From NCBI GenBank assembly GCA_016946835.1, contig JACVTC010000018.1, forward strand, positions 715,501 through 779,500: 64,000 bases of DNA, read 5' to 3'. The translations under genes were made by a program, and so were the position numbers. The stretch is from Neocallimastix lanati (nom. inval.). Lineage: Eukaryota > Neocallimastigomycota > Neocallimastigomycetes > Neocallimastigales > Neocallimastigaceae. A model generated the notes under the pieces. It was not told where the DNA came from, made no database searches, and saw only the letters and a list, made by a program, of their open reading frames with translations. Below are positions 34,701-48,573 of the stretch, one piece after another (positions within the stretch are counted from its first letter, which is position 1; each line of letters opens with the position of its first letter).

Positions 34701-37700
34701 ATTGCTTTATATTTATTAACAGACTCATTTTCTTCCTCTCTCTTCCTTAAATTATTTTCGTCTTCATTTTCTTTCTTCATGGGAACATTCATGACTTGAA
34801 GCACAATACCTTCTTCATTCAAATCCGCCTTATTCCAATAGTAGCCATCGTTAAACTTTTCAAAACTAAATGTACCACTTTCACTCCATTGATTATTATA
34901 TGAATATATCTGAATTTTAGAAGTATCTGTTGTATTTACTGTACTTTTGTAAGGTATTAAATTATGATAATAATTGGAATTTTCAAACATATAATATCCA
35001 CTTTCATTTACTGGGTCAAATGATTGCTTATTTGGATTCAATAAGTACATTTTACCATCGGTTTTGAAATATTGATATTTTGTACTATCCACGACATCAT
35101 TATTTTCTTTAATAAGAGTACTTTTAGTAGTTAAATCAACTTTACTTGTAATAAATTCAGGATTAAGGTCTCCATCTTCAAACATATAAATTACATCACC
35201 ATTTCGAATTCCATTACTTGGTAATTCACATTGACGAACATTATATGTACTCTTAATACAATGACGCTTCATAACTTCCCAGTACTTACCATTACCATGA
35301 TAACGAACCATTTTTTCTTCCGATGCTTTATTAATATAAATACGATCGTTTTCTGGGTTTCGTTGTTCTACACATCCATTTGATGTACATACATACATTC
35401 TTGACTGGTTCAAATTAGTATTTACATTTATACCTTTTCTAGTATTGGTAGTGATAATGTAATAACCAATATCTTTTTCATATAAGCTTACTATAGATCC
35501 CTTAGAGTATTTAATTATTTCATCTCTTTCATTATTTCCCAAGAATTTTGATTTTCTATAATGATAATAAAATTCTTCAGTTCCTTCATTTTCAATACAC
35601 TTTCCTTCATCATTTGCTTTAATAAAATCTTGAATATAAAGCATTATTGGATTTCCAATTATTTTACCTTTCACCTTATTAATGTAAACACAATAACTAT
35701 TTCTCTTAAGATCAACAGTAGATTCACAAGTTTTACTTTTTGCATTATACGTACATGGAATTATATCTTCATTAATACATTTAAATATGGACCCATTACG
35801 TGTACATTTAATTATTTTTTCATTATTTCCCGAATCATAATAATATCCTTCCATTCCTATATCACTATTATATTCTATACAGACTCCATTGGTACATTTG
35901 ACTACATCTTCCCAAGGTGTGTTTAAGTAATAACCATGTCCATTAATATAGTTTACAGTATTTGTCTTTGGATCACATTGAATAATTTTACCATTTCCAG
36001 TGTTATAAATATATTCATAGTTGTTACCATTATTACATGAATTTTTCACTTTACAACCTGAATCATTACATATATATAATTTAAATTGTGATTCTTTGGA
36101 GATATCTACATTATTAACAATATCTACTCTTTTATTAGAAGAATCAATAAGATATACGCCTTCTTCTTGTAAATATATATCATTATCGTTTTGTATTTTA
36201 TACATATTTCCATCCACGACAAACCAGATATCTTCATTTTTCTCAATAGAGGAATATAATCCAGTAGAATAGTCAGGACTTACTGAATTACTTCCCAATG
36301 AATAACTCCAACCAGTTTGGTGATTTACACATTTACCACCACTACTTGTTAATTTTTCAAGAGCAAAGTATAACCTTTTCTCACTGGAAATGCATAATTG
36401 ACCAGGATTAACACTTCCACTTGGAACACTACATTTTCCAGTTTGGAAGTTATAAGTACATGATATCAATTTATTTAGTTCACATTTTTGATTAATGCAA
36501 CTAACATAATTATAATTATCTTCTAATAATAAGGCATTATTACTATCCTTAATAGAAATTACGGAATTAGTGTTCATACCATTAATGACAGAACTGCCAG
36601 TTGAAATACGTCTTGTGCTATATTTATTTTGTAAATAGACTGTAGTAACACCTGATCCATTCTTCACACTATAGTAATAGTTACTTGTATCTATTGGTAT
36701 AGATACACAGTTACTATTGTCTATTCCTGTGTTTATCTCGTTAATTGCAAAGTAGTACTTGTTGGATTCATTAATACAAATACTTCCACCATCAATTATA
36801 GGTTCCTTTCCTTCATATTCTTCAGTGTACATTTCATTAGGATAGCTTATATAACAGTAATTATTTCTATATGATAATTCTGTACATTTTGGTATATCCT
36901 CTTGCACTTCACAATCTCTACTCTCACAAAGATATAACAAAGTTTCCTGCTTTCCATCCTGATCTTTTATTTCACTATTAAAGTAGTAACCACGACTGTT
37001 ATTTTCCAATACTTCTTCACATATTATATTTTTAGTACTTGATTTCTTCAAGCATTCATAAATTTCATTAACACCAGTAGCTTTATTGGTAACCAAATAT
37101 TTACTATCGTCAATGAAATAATTTCCTTCATTTCTAATATTACTCCATGTGCATGTACCATCACTACAACTTGCTATCATTAAAATAGACAATATTTTAT
37201 CATATACATATATTCCATTCTTATCGTCTCCGTTAAGTTCAGTACAGGTACCATTACATTCATACATAACATTATCCTTATAGTAGTAACCATCTCCTGC
37301 ATTTACAATTTTTGTTGAATATGTTACTACTGGAATCTTACTTCCTTCAAGACTTATAATTTCAATATTATTTGACTTATTGAAATCAATTGATTTACTC
37401 TCTTCTTTACAGAGTTTATAATTTCCATTAGAAGGCATAATAACCAATCCACCCTTTGTACATTCTTTTTCAAATTCTTCAGTTATATATTCACAACTAT
37501 TATTTTCACACCTTATTACTGGATAGTAATAACCACCAATCTTCGAAAATACACTATTTGCACCTGCATTAAGATACCATCCCTCACTGTCAATAGATTT
37601 TGTAATACATCCAAATTCTTTAGTACATTCAATTAAAGGTTTTGTACTACTATCTGAACCTGAATTTAAGTACCATCCTTCTTTGAATTCTTTTTCTTTA

Positions 37701-40700
37701 CATTCTGCAATATCACTAGCGATGAAATGTCCCTCCTCATTAAGTGATCCCGGCTTAACACATTGGATTAAGGGAGATTTAATGTTTGAACTAACTCTGA
37801 AACCTTCTCTGTTTCCTAATTCGTTTCCTAGTTCATTAGATACGACTATACATTTTCGTTCATTACATTTTATTAATTCTGTATCCTTTCCATTGGAATT
37901 ACTTTTTAAATAATAATTATTATTTGGAATCGAATTAAGATCACAATGTCCGTCGAGATAACATTCATAAAGACTTCCTTCAGATTTACTAATTACTGTG
38001 TTATCATCATTAACGACGACATTAGTCTTCATTTTTACTTGATACACACTTCTTGAATTTATTGATAACAATATCTCTGTATTATTACTTTTCATTCCTG
38101 GGAATTCATTTAATAATGAAACCTTCATTACTATATTAAAGTCTTCACTGACATTTGAAATATCTATTTGTTTATTTGTAGTTTGACATAACTTAAATCC
38201 ATTATTGTATATTAATGATCCACTATTTATACATTTATCACTTTCATTAACCTCAATAATGGAACATGCATTATCAATACAACGAATTACCCGTTTATCA
38301 CCATAAATCTCATTAAAGTACCAACCATTACCTATATTAGTAACCAAATCACATGCATAGGAATACCTTTTTGCATCTTTATAATTTTCTGATCTTTTAC
38401 AATTATATAGTGTTCCACGATTATTTCCTACGGTTTCTATAATTTCATTAGTAGTAGGATTAAATAAAATATATCCTTCTTTTTCAAATTGACTTATATA
38501 ACCGTTTCCTACTTCAACAATAATATTTCTTTTTATATTTTCATATTCAGCGTCATCCTTCACTGCTACTGCTGCAAATGCATCATTTCTTGATAGATTA
38601 ATCATATAATATTTAGAAGTACTTACATTGGTAGAGATAGGGGCTGACTTTCTTGCATTACAAAGTTTATATTCTCCATAAGTAATTATTCCATTTTCAT
38701 TTGGTGCAGAGGTTGTACGAACTAATTTACCAGCCAAATCACATGTATTAATACTTTCATCAAATATTATTTGATCATCTTCAGCAATAACACAATTTGT
38801 TGAATAATCACCATTATTATAACATCCAATTATTGCTTTTGTATTTGGATTAGAGGAAGCAGCATTCTTATAGAAAATATTTTCTACAAGATTTCCAGAT
38901 TGATTATTTATGTTAAAACAATTGTTATCGACATTATTACAGAAATAAAGTTTATTGCCTGTTTTTTCAGAGACATATCCTTCTTCCTTTGGATCTTTTG
39001 ATAATAAAGTATACTTATTACTAATTAAATAATATCCATTTCCAATAAATGGTACAGCATATGTATCACCCATTTCAATAATAAATGATTTATAATTCTC
39101 AGCACCTGGGAAATGATTATTTCCACTTATATAGAAATACTTATCTTTAGCAAATGCTTGCTTTCCATCAGATGTACGTAATTGTGAATTTTCTAAATCA
39201 CCATTTTCACTTCCAGTGGTAGTTTTCTTTTCACATAAACCATAACTACATCTGAAGAATGTATTTATTTTTTTATAACCTGATGTCAATCGACATTCTC
39301 CGTTCTTACAATAGAATAATTGGGCTCCATAGATAGTATTTTTAGTGCTTGACTTTACCAATGTGCTACCATAAAACATTTCCACACTAACTCCTGAAGT
39401 GAACTTTTGTGAACAGCTACTTACACCTGATTCAGTAGTATTAGCATAAATTTTATTTCCTAATAAACAATATTCGTCACCTTCTAATACTTTTCCATTA
39501 CTCTTTAAACAAATTCCAGTACTACTATTATAGGATTTACATTGCGTTATACCACTAGGTGTTGTTCCACTTTCAATATCTCTATAACCGATACCTTTTA
39601 CAGAATTGCTATTTACTACAATATAACTTTTATTATTAGGGAATATAATCTTACTACTTGTTAATTCCGAAACTTTACCAACATTTTCAGAAAGTTTAAA
39701 CTTTGATATAGTTTTATCTTTCAATATACATATGTTATAAGAATTATCACTTATGATAAAATCACCTTCCCCATTACAGGATCTACTAATAGTTTCTTTC
39801 ATGGAACAACTTCCTTTTTCACAAATAATGGCTTCATATCCATTTTGACCACTGACATACCATCCATCCTCTATTTCACTTGCAACACATTTTCCAACTG
39901 AAGAATTACATAGATATAAATTCTTCATATCACGTGTTTCCGATTTGCTAGCTAATCTATTTTCATATTTATTTACTAAAACATAATTATCTGCTTTTAA
40001 TGGTATAATAGAGTACTTCCTAGCTTCGGCAATAACACCATAGTTATATCCTGGGAAATTTTCATTTATTGGATAATATTTGAACTCATCGTTAGATCCA
40101 GTGAAGCTAATGTATTCATTCGAGGTACCAACTTTGAAAATATTATTGTAAGATGTTACAGATGCTTGCTTAACATTTTTATTACTTAAATCAACTGTAA
40201 TTAAATCTGAATTATATAAAGATGATTTAAAGTAACCGAATTCAGGATTACTTACAATTGTACAAGATCTATTAGTACTACTACAGAAGTAAATAGAAGC
40301 TTTTGATATTTCTATGGGACCTTTATTTGAAGAATTTTCATTTACTATTTTATTAGAACTATCTAATAAAATATAACCATCATTTAATACTAAAGAATAA
40401 ATGGAAACGGAATTAACTACTTCTATATTAACTAAAATATGATCACCAAATACAGTTCCAGGGAAATTTTCATTAATACTAATTGCTACTGGATGATAAC
40501 CAACAGTATTTACACTATCATTTGTTTTACATAGTTTAATATATTTATTTGCATATATTAGACTACCTTCTCCGGCTTCAGCACAATTATCCTTTAATCT
40601 ATCCAATTCACTATTGTATAAACATCCATTTTTATTGCAAATAGAATAATTTGTTACTGCATTAGTATTACTTGCTATGTAACCATAAGTTACATAACAA

Positions 40701-43700
40701 CCACCATTAGATCTTGGACAATTATATAATATAGCACCATAATGATTTTCCTCTATTTTTGGAATTATAACTTTTCTATATGTCACATCAAACAACTTCA
40801 TTCCACCATTGTTTTCGTATCCTGTTATTGAATGACATTCTTGACCTTCTTCATATACATAAATTTCCCCATTTAATACACAATGTTGACCATCAAGCAA
40901 TGGTTTTAAATTATCAGCACGAATGCAACTTTTTGTTGAATCATCCAAAGCTATTCCATTAGCGACATTAAGTTGACAACTTGGAAGACTTCCACTATTT
41001 ACAGCAGGAGCCGTTTTACAGCCATTGGAAATACTACAAATAATAAGAGCATCTTCTGGGCTAGATGCTGCATAATTTTCATAAATACTTTCATTAGTAG
41101 CATCAATAAATCTACATCTTCCATTTACATCTGAACTTTCAATATTTCCACAAACAACAATTGCATTCTTTAATTTTCCAGTTTGGGCTGTATTTAAGAA
41201 ATATTTTTTATTTCCTCCTTTTTTAATTTCAATACATTCCCCATTTTGATTGCAGGTATAACCAGTCACTTTAGTTTCTTCAAGTTTTGTTAATACTTCA
41301 TTTGTAATTTTTTTGTATTCACTATTTAAAAATATATTTGTGACATCATTAAATGTCGCTTCACTATATGATGTTGAAGTTAATTCTTTTAAAATAAGTA
41401 CATTCGAGTCATCTCTTTTTTCTAATAAACCTCTTTTGAAATTCCTTATAACTCTTTTCTTTACCAATTTAGTGAAAAGCTTACTACTTGTTACAGAATC
41501 TGCTGTAATTTCTTTTCCATTATAAGTGATTCCAGAATTAGATCTTGACATATTTTCACAAACAACATTATAGTCATTATCATAATGGCAATAAATTACT
41601 TCCTTTAAATTAGTATTAACACCATCATACTTTATGTAAACACCTGGCATAATTTTTTCATCTAATATTTCACTTGAATTTTCATTTCTTACTTGCTTTT
41701 TCATTATACCATTTTCAAATTGATAACCAAGTACAGGCTCTTTCGCTTTTTCACGTCTTACACAAATACCATTAATAGGACATTCATATTTGAATTCAAC
41801 TCGATTATTGTCAACTTTTTTAATGTAAACTTTTTTCAATACATTTTTATTTATTCCATCACCAACATACTCAAAATATCCATTATTAGTATCAGCATCA
41901 TATTCAATAGGTGTATTAATATAATTATTGTTCACAGGAATAATAGTTGTAGTGGATGAATATCCTAATTCTTTGTTTGATTTAATATATACTAATTTTT
42001 CATTACTTAGACAAACCTTTTTATCATCGGTTTCATCACTATTTGATTCATTTTCAAGGCATTCTGAAACTTCTTCTATATTCTCTCTATATTTAATATA
42101 ATATTTATTTACATCAACTAATATATATCTTGCATAACTGACATCTTCAGGTTTTGGAAACGATTTACTACTCTTTTCATTAGCTAGAGCATATAAAGTT
42201 TCCGAATTAATATTACTCATTATTACTGGATCTGTATCGGTACTTGCTGGATATAAATATAATTTGTCATAGGTTGGTTTTGAAATATCAGTTCCTATAA
42301 CAATATCATATTTAGTATAGACATCACTCCCTTTTAATACATCTTTAGTAACATTTATACATAATGAATCTTTATATTTGCCACAAATAATAATTGCATT
42401 ATCCGAATAATTTATATAGTAACCAGGAGTAATATCTGAAAGTTTCAATTCTTTGCAAATACCAGAGCCAAATCCATTACACAAATAAAGTACATCATTC
42501 TCTTCATCATAGGAATAACCATCAATTACTATTTGTTTAATATAATTTTCACCAATTTCAAATTTAACATAACCTGAAGAATCTGATATCCAAGAGAATA
42601 GATTCTTCGATGATATATTAGCATACACATAACGACTACTTTCACCTGCAACCAAAAGATTTACTTCCTTATTATTAATACACCATTTTATTTTTCCAGC
42701 ATCATCAAAGAATTTACCATTTGAACAATCAGATACAACTGATTTTTCTAAACAATATGGAATAATTCCATTAACACATTCCAATATTTTATCATTATTC
42801 GAAGTACTACCTGCATTAATTGCCCATCCAGTGAATACATTAACTTTATATTTGAATGAGGTACCTGTATTTTGTAATAAAGGATAGCTTTTGTTTATGA
42901 ATGGATCAGCATTTAAATAATATCCTTTTCTCAATTCATTAGGACTTTTTATAGAACAAGTTCCATCACAATAAATTGGAGTAATAGATGTAATTACATC
43001 CCCAATAAACCATCCTTTTCCTTCTGTTTCAAGACAAGATGAAGAAGATGAGCAATAAATTAATTTTTTATTGACTCCATTAATATAATAATAACCAGAA
43101 ATTGCATCATCAAAAGTACATGTTCCAGTGGAACAATCAATTAAATATTTTTCTTTATTAGATGCATTAATAAAATGTCCTTTGTTTGGAAGTGCGATTT
43201 CAGAACAGGAAACATTACCATTAGTAACTGCGGTGCATAAAATTAATGGATTGTCATCCCCTCCATTCTTGTAGTAACCAACAGCAGGCTTAGAATCAGT
43301 AGAACAACTAAAATTTGTACCCGTTCCTGTACAATACGTCAGAGCTTTACCGTATTCTGCACTAACAAACCATCCCTCATTTGAATCATTCTTGGCAACA
43401 CAAACACCGCTGGAACATTTAATCAAATTCTTTGAAGCTCCCACATAATAACCATTGCTAATCAGAGTTTCATACTCACATCGATAACCATCCCCACTCT
43501 TATTACAATGAATTAAAGTATTAGCAGCATCTTCACTTTTGTAGTAACCTTCTGCTAATGATTTATATTCTGAACAACCAGAAGTAGTACAACTGATAAG
43601 GTAGCTCTTTTCGTATGGAAGATAATAGCCTGATTTATGAGTAATTTCATAGCAAATACCATTACAATTTGTAACACAAGAATTAAGTTTACTACTTCCT

Positions 43701-46700
43701 GTTTTCAAACAATAGACTTCATCTCCGCTCTTTTTAGAAAGAGTGCATTCTAAATCTGCTTTATAAACAGGCTTTGAAATATCTGTAGTTTTATCTTCAT
43801 CAATAACCTTCTCACATTTAATATTGGAGAAATTTTTAATTGTAGATTCATCCGAATTAGGATAGTAGGTAGTAGAAGTGGGTTTTAATTGTGAACAATC
43901 TCCATTACTACTACACTTATAAACTGTCCCAACTTCGGAAGATGATGTCACAGGTGATAACTCATCCCCAATTAAATAATAAACATCAGAGGATGGTTTA
44001 ACTTGAACTACCTTATCTCCAGCGGCATTAATCATTATAACCTTTGGACCAGTAACTCCTGGGAAACTGTTGGTGGTAAAAATAAATAATTTATTACTAT
44101 CTTTTGGTTGGTGAATGGTATTATCAGGATTAGCAGAGTTATATGCTAAGCAAATATTACCAATTTTAGTCATTGAACCATTTGTTCCACTTGTACAATC
44201 ATCAATTATGGTGGTTTTTACACAGCTATTGCTACCATCACATTCATATACATCATCATTATTATTAATAAAGTAACCATTTTCTCTCATATCACTAGCT
44301 GTTTTGATGGTATAAGTAGTACCACTACCAACTAATAATGTATTAGTATTAAAATTATCCTCGTAGTAGGTACTCTCTCCAGATTTGTATTCACAAGACC
44401 ATTTATTTTCACTATCAAATGTACATAAAGCCAGAGTTCCTGAACCTGAAGTTATTAATTGCGCATTGGATTTATTTATAACAAAATTATAGGTTGTACC
44501 GCTCTCTTTTCCTGTTGGAAGCTTACTAGTTCCATTAGGATTTTCATCATCACAGTTACTTGCAGTACATTCAATAATTTTTCCATTGTTAATATCAATA
44601 TAATATTTTCCATCTGAAGTATCAGAAATTTCAGTACAACTATTATCACTAGTACAATAAATTAAACCGTAAGAACCATCAGCATTAACATTTCCATTTA
44701 TAAAGATGTCATTAGTAGTAGGTTTTTCTGTCATTGGTGCCCATTTATACGTAGTATCTCTCTTCTTACGAGCCGTTGTTTCTTCATCTTCCCCTTTTAC
44801 ACTAGTAATAATTGGATTTTCAGCAGAAGTATCACCATTTAAATAATAAGCTAATTTTTCCGCATTCAACGTTGGAGTAGTTGTCATTACTTGGCATTGA
44901 GTAATATCACATGAAATTAATTTCTTACCGTTGTCAGAAATGTATACTCCACGATTGACACCTTCCACTTTAATACAACCAGATTCATTACAATTTAAAA
45001 GATTCCGTTCTCCTAAACTGCTATCAAGATAATAACCACCAGCTTTTACTTCACTACAAGATGTAGTACACGTAATAATAAATTTTTCACTATCAGCGTC
45101 ACTATTAATAAAGGTATATCCATCAACTGCACTCTTTTCAGAACAATTTTCATTATTACATTCAATATATTTACTATTATCATGACTGTTATAATGACCA
45201 TATTTTATCACATTATTCATTGTTTCACATACAATATAACTTTCATCTTGACCTTCATCATTTTGTTTAGTTTGTTCAGAACATTTTATCAACGAGAGAT
45301 CCTCAATACCATTAATATAAAATCCTTCAGTAAGATCAGGTTTTTCAACACTATTACAAGTTCCACTGATGGAATCACATTTAATTAAGGATTCCACTTC
45401 TTCTTTTTGATGATTAATAAAATAATTATTGGCGTCTAATATTTTCTTTCCATATATGAAATCACTTCCACTCTTTTCTGGAACAGAACATTTTTCACTG
45501 GTGCAAACAATAAGTTTAGCATCAAGAGTTACGGAACTACCAGAGCTAACAGGGAATTTGGATTCGTTATTGATGAATACTTCATAATTATCAACCATCG
45601 TTGGTGCGGTGCTTTCACATTTCAAATATGTATTGGGAGGTTCTTGATCATCGGTATATTCGTAACAATAAACCAAACCAGTCGCACCTTTGGTTCTATC
45701 AACATAGTATCCTTTTGCTATTTATTATCAAATTGAAAATTTTTTATTGTAAATAATTATAATTACAAATTTAACACAAATAATTACAATTAAAAAATTA
45801 AAATGTGGATATAAAATACAGATTTAATAAAATAAAATATAAGTATGATTCAATAAAATTTTCATTGTTAAAAATTATAAAAAGACATACCATTAACATT
45901 ACTATTTGTTTGTACCGTGACACCAGTAGCTCCAATTTGTAGAACCTTATATTCGTTCTCATAGGTGATTGCAAACATAGCTCCACCATCTTTCATTGGA
46001 ACCTCAAAACCACCAGCACAATAATAGAAATTACCATTCTTTTTAATAATCTCATTATCATCAGCATTGTTACAGCTACTCTTCTTCTCCAAAAGTAAAA
46101 TAGTACCAACAGCGACAGTTTCAGTCCCTTCTAATTTTTTGACATTCATTATGACTGCGTAATTTCCTGAAACGGTAACTCCTGGAAAAGCATCCGATGC
46201 CACATTCAATATAAGATATTCTTTATTCTCGACCCCATTAACAATATCAAACTTGATATCGTTACTGGCATTTCCATCAACATACAATTTTACTGCTCCT
46301 CCAGTAATGTTAATATTACCTTTCACAGTACCAGAGCTAGCACTTACACAACTGAATGATGAAGTACATTTAATAGCCGATGCACTTGTATCCTTGGTAT
46401 TAGTAATATAATATCCGGGACTGATTTCATCCTTAGAAACAAGTTTACAACCATTGTCATCACCATTACATAAAATTAAAGGATACTTTTGTTTTGTGGC
46501 CACATCCGCATTAAGATAATAACCTTTATCTTTTTTGGTATCATTAGGAGATACGTATTGATAAATGCCACTCGATTCGGTAAATTGAATAATTACTCCA
46601 TTTGAGGTATCATCTATTATCTTATCTTTATTAACTACGTAGTATTCCAATCCAGTAGTAGCCTTACCTATATTATACAATAAATATTATTAGATAAATT

Positions 46701-48060
46701 TTTTTATATTAATAACTGTAAAATACCAATTTTATTTTCTTAAAACTTTACTAACATAGTAAGCTTTTGATATCAAAATTATTATTTATAAATATTAATT
46801 CATTATATTAATAATTTTTTAATTATATATTTATTATTATTATTCTTATTAACATTATTTATTTTTTAATCAATAAAAAATAATTATTTGAATTATAACT
46901 AATATTGTTTTTCCTTTTTCCTATCGAGAAAGAAAAATGAAAAAAATTAATTTTAAACTTACAATTTCCTTTAAATTTATAAATGATAGCGTCTTTGTTT
47001 GTATCATCAATTGAATCGTATTTACAATATTCATTGTTCAATTCTTGGACATCAGGAGTGGACTGAAGAGAGGAGATACATTTACCTGTATTTTCTTCAC
47101 AATTGAAATATCTTTCAACACCAATGCTACAAAATTCAGTAATTCTATCCACGAGTTTGCTGGATTCAGCGAGAGCACATTGATCCTCGACTTTTGCATG
47201 TGTCTTTTGCAAGTTTATAGCCGTATCCGTATGAGTAACAATGTAATAGTTCATTTCGATATCAAAATTGAAGACTCGATTGTCATTTTCCTTTTTAGGG
47301 ACATGCTTCACCAAATAATTTTCATTATCCGTTGTTTCCGAAGCTAAAAATCCAAGAGTGGAATACTTTTTACCTTCTCCCGTGTTATATTCTCCGAGGC
47401 AGAGACCATAATTACTACCAGATATTAAAACAAAATTACCAATATTATCTTCACCACAAGTCTCTGTTGTACTAACTTGTTTACATGAGCCCAATGTCCC
47501 ATTGGAATCTGAGCTACTGCAAGCAACATAATAGTTACCAACCTTATAATATCCTACAGCAGTAAATGTACTAGTTTTATCTTCACAATCTGTCGCACTC
47601 TTACATAAATAATATTTACTAGTTTTTACCTGATACACTCCTGCAGTGACAGGTGTAAATGTATCAGATGTTCCATCAACATATACATAATTTATCATTT
47701 TATAATTTGAACTATCGGCTGAACTTTGTAAGTAATAATAGCCATTATCCGTAGCGGTACCTAGTCCGTTTTTTTTTTTTTTTTTTATAAATAGAAATAT
47801 TTTATTAATTATTTTTTCTTATTAATATATAAAGATATATCTATTTTTATAATTATAATACTTACATCCTGTAGCAGTGACAGTACTTCCATCATATTGA
47901 ATAGAACAAGCTGATCATAAATAAATTTAATAATAAATTTATGCATTAATAATATAATTTCAAAGTTATTAAATTCGTAAACACCATACGTACCTGCATT
48001 AGCTCGACTAACCAATAGTCCTACCAATAACGGTAGTCCCAAGTATTTAAAACATACCAT
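28712..48060 (-). CDS. giant scaffoldin-like GYYxN-repeat protein (ScaA type), 5 exons
   Basis: The exons are 48060-47994, 47910-47866, 47760-46963, 46667-45891 and 45717-28712. All joins keep the frame and give 6230 residues, roughly 0.7 MDa. The ATG at 48060 gives a signal peptide (VCFKYLGLPLLVGLLVSRANA). The body is made of GYY-x-N/D repeats with LIxC...C pairs, interleaved with six FPG modules (about residues 466-3103) and, after about 3646, longer Cys-rich super-repeats. The C-terminus has an acidic patch (about 6055-6085), a Thr/Ser-rich stalk (about 6128-6205) and a short hydrophobic tail (last 17 residues) after AGSGTS, as in GPI-anchored wall proteins. In anaerobic fungi such proteins are the proposed scaffoldins that bind dockerin-bearing enzymes. 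Function is by family; which repeat binds dockerin is not visible. Confidence 0.85.
29500..36470 (-). repeat. Cys-rich super-repeats (C-terminal half of scaffold)
   Basis: About nine long units begin with a C-x(3-9)-C pair, then a G-x-x-C, then an LYL/LYF strand and a further Cys, and end with a GYY or GLY motif and a YxxG/GYYFF strand. Unit starts are near 36450, 35740, 34680, 33900, 32670, 32060, 31390, 30710 and 30270, so lengths vary from about 150 to 400 residues. Confidence 0.75.
45718..45890 (-). other. intron 4 of scaffoldin-like gene (173 nt, phase 1)
   Basis: The donor is GTATGT, the acceptor GATAATAAATAG. Joining gives SNVN-A-KGYYVDRTKG with an Ala codon split G|CA, restoring a GYY repeat at the junction and leading into the 17-kb last exon. 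Confidence 0.82.
46668..46962 (-). other. intron 3 of scaffoldin-like gene (295 nt, phase 1)
   Basis: The donor is GTAAGT, the acceptor TATAATATAG. Joining gives KFKGN-C-KATTGLEYYV with a Cys codon split T|GT. An upstream ACAG is an alternative acceptor but does not continue the protein pattern. Confidence 0.8.
47761..47865 (-). other. intron 2 of scaffoldin-like gene (105 nt, phase 1)
   Basis: The donor is GTAAGT, the acceptor CGGACTAG. An A run of 18 bases lies close to the acceptor. Joining gives ATG-C-TATDNGYYY with a Cys codon split T|GT. Confidence 0.8.
47911..47993 (-). other. intron 1 of scaffoldin-like gene (83 nt, phase 1)
   Basis: The donor is GTACGT directly after the signal-peptide exon, the acceptor TTTATGATCAG. 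Joining gives ..NA-ACSIQYDG.. with the codon split G|CT (Ala). Confidence 0.8.
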
Positions 48061-48573
48061 ATTACTATGTTTCCTTTTTTTTTTTTAATTGTAGATTGTA
48101 TATTAATAATAAATTTTTTTTCTAATTGTAAAATAAAATGTTATATACAATACTTTTTTTTTATAAATTAATCTATTTACAAAAATGGTTTATTTACAAT
48201 AGTTTAAAATATTAAACGAATATTTATTTTTTTTTTTTTTGTTAATTAAAAATAATATAAAAGTAGAAATATAAAAAAAAAAAGAAAAAAAAAAGAAAAA
48301 AGATATTTAATTATAATATAATATAAATTTCCTTTCCTAAATTCAGTAAATAAAATAATTGAAAATGGTATAAACAAAAGAAAAAAATAAAAGAAAAATA
48401 ATATTATTTTTTTCTTTTTTTTTTTTTAATTATTTTATTTAACCAAATTAAAAAAAAAAATTAAATTTTTCTTTTAATGTCTTGGTAAAAAATTTTTTAT
48501 CGAATTTTGTTCATTATTTATATAAAAAAATTTATATTAATTTGAATGGATTAGAAAAATTAAACACTGATTA
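48061..48573. other. proximal upstream region of scaffoldin-like gene
   Basis: A/T-rich DNA with many short A and T runs directly upstream of the start codon; the 5' untranslated region must lie here. No distinct motif was recognised. Confidence 0.45.

Larger units (their letters stand above)
36480..47760 (-). repeat. GYYxN short repeats and FPG modules (N-terminal half of scaffold)
   Basis: The protein here is dominated by units of about 20-45 residues built as GYY[LIVF]N..., then LI-x-C, then a second Cys 4-8 residues on. Examples are GYYLNADVATKQKYPLILCN and GYYKNGGDDNPLILCTAVTN. FPG modules of about 100 residues are interspersed near 46180, 44060, 40460, 40055, 39105 and 38098. Repeats are strongly diverged at DNA level, so they are old. 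Confidence 0.85.

Noticed and set aside
28712-45676. Scaffold gene as a single 5654-codon frame starting at 45676
   Set aside because: The codon there is TTG, the frame stays open upstream to an acceptor at 45718, and spliced exons restore a signal peptide.
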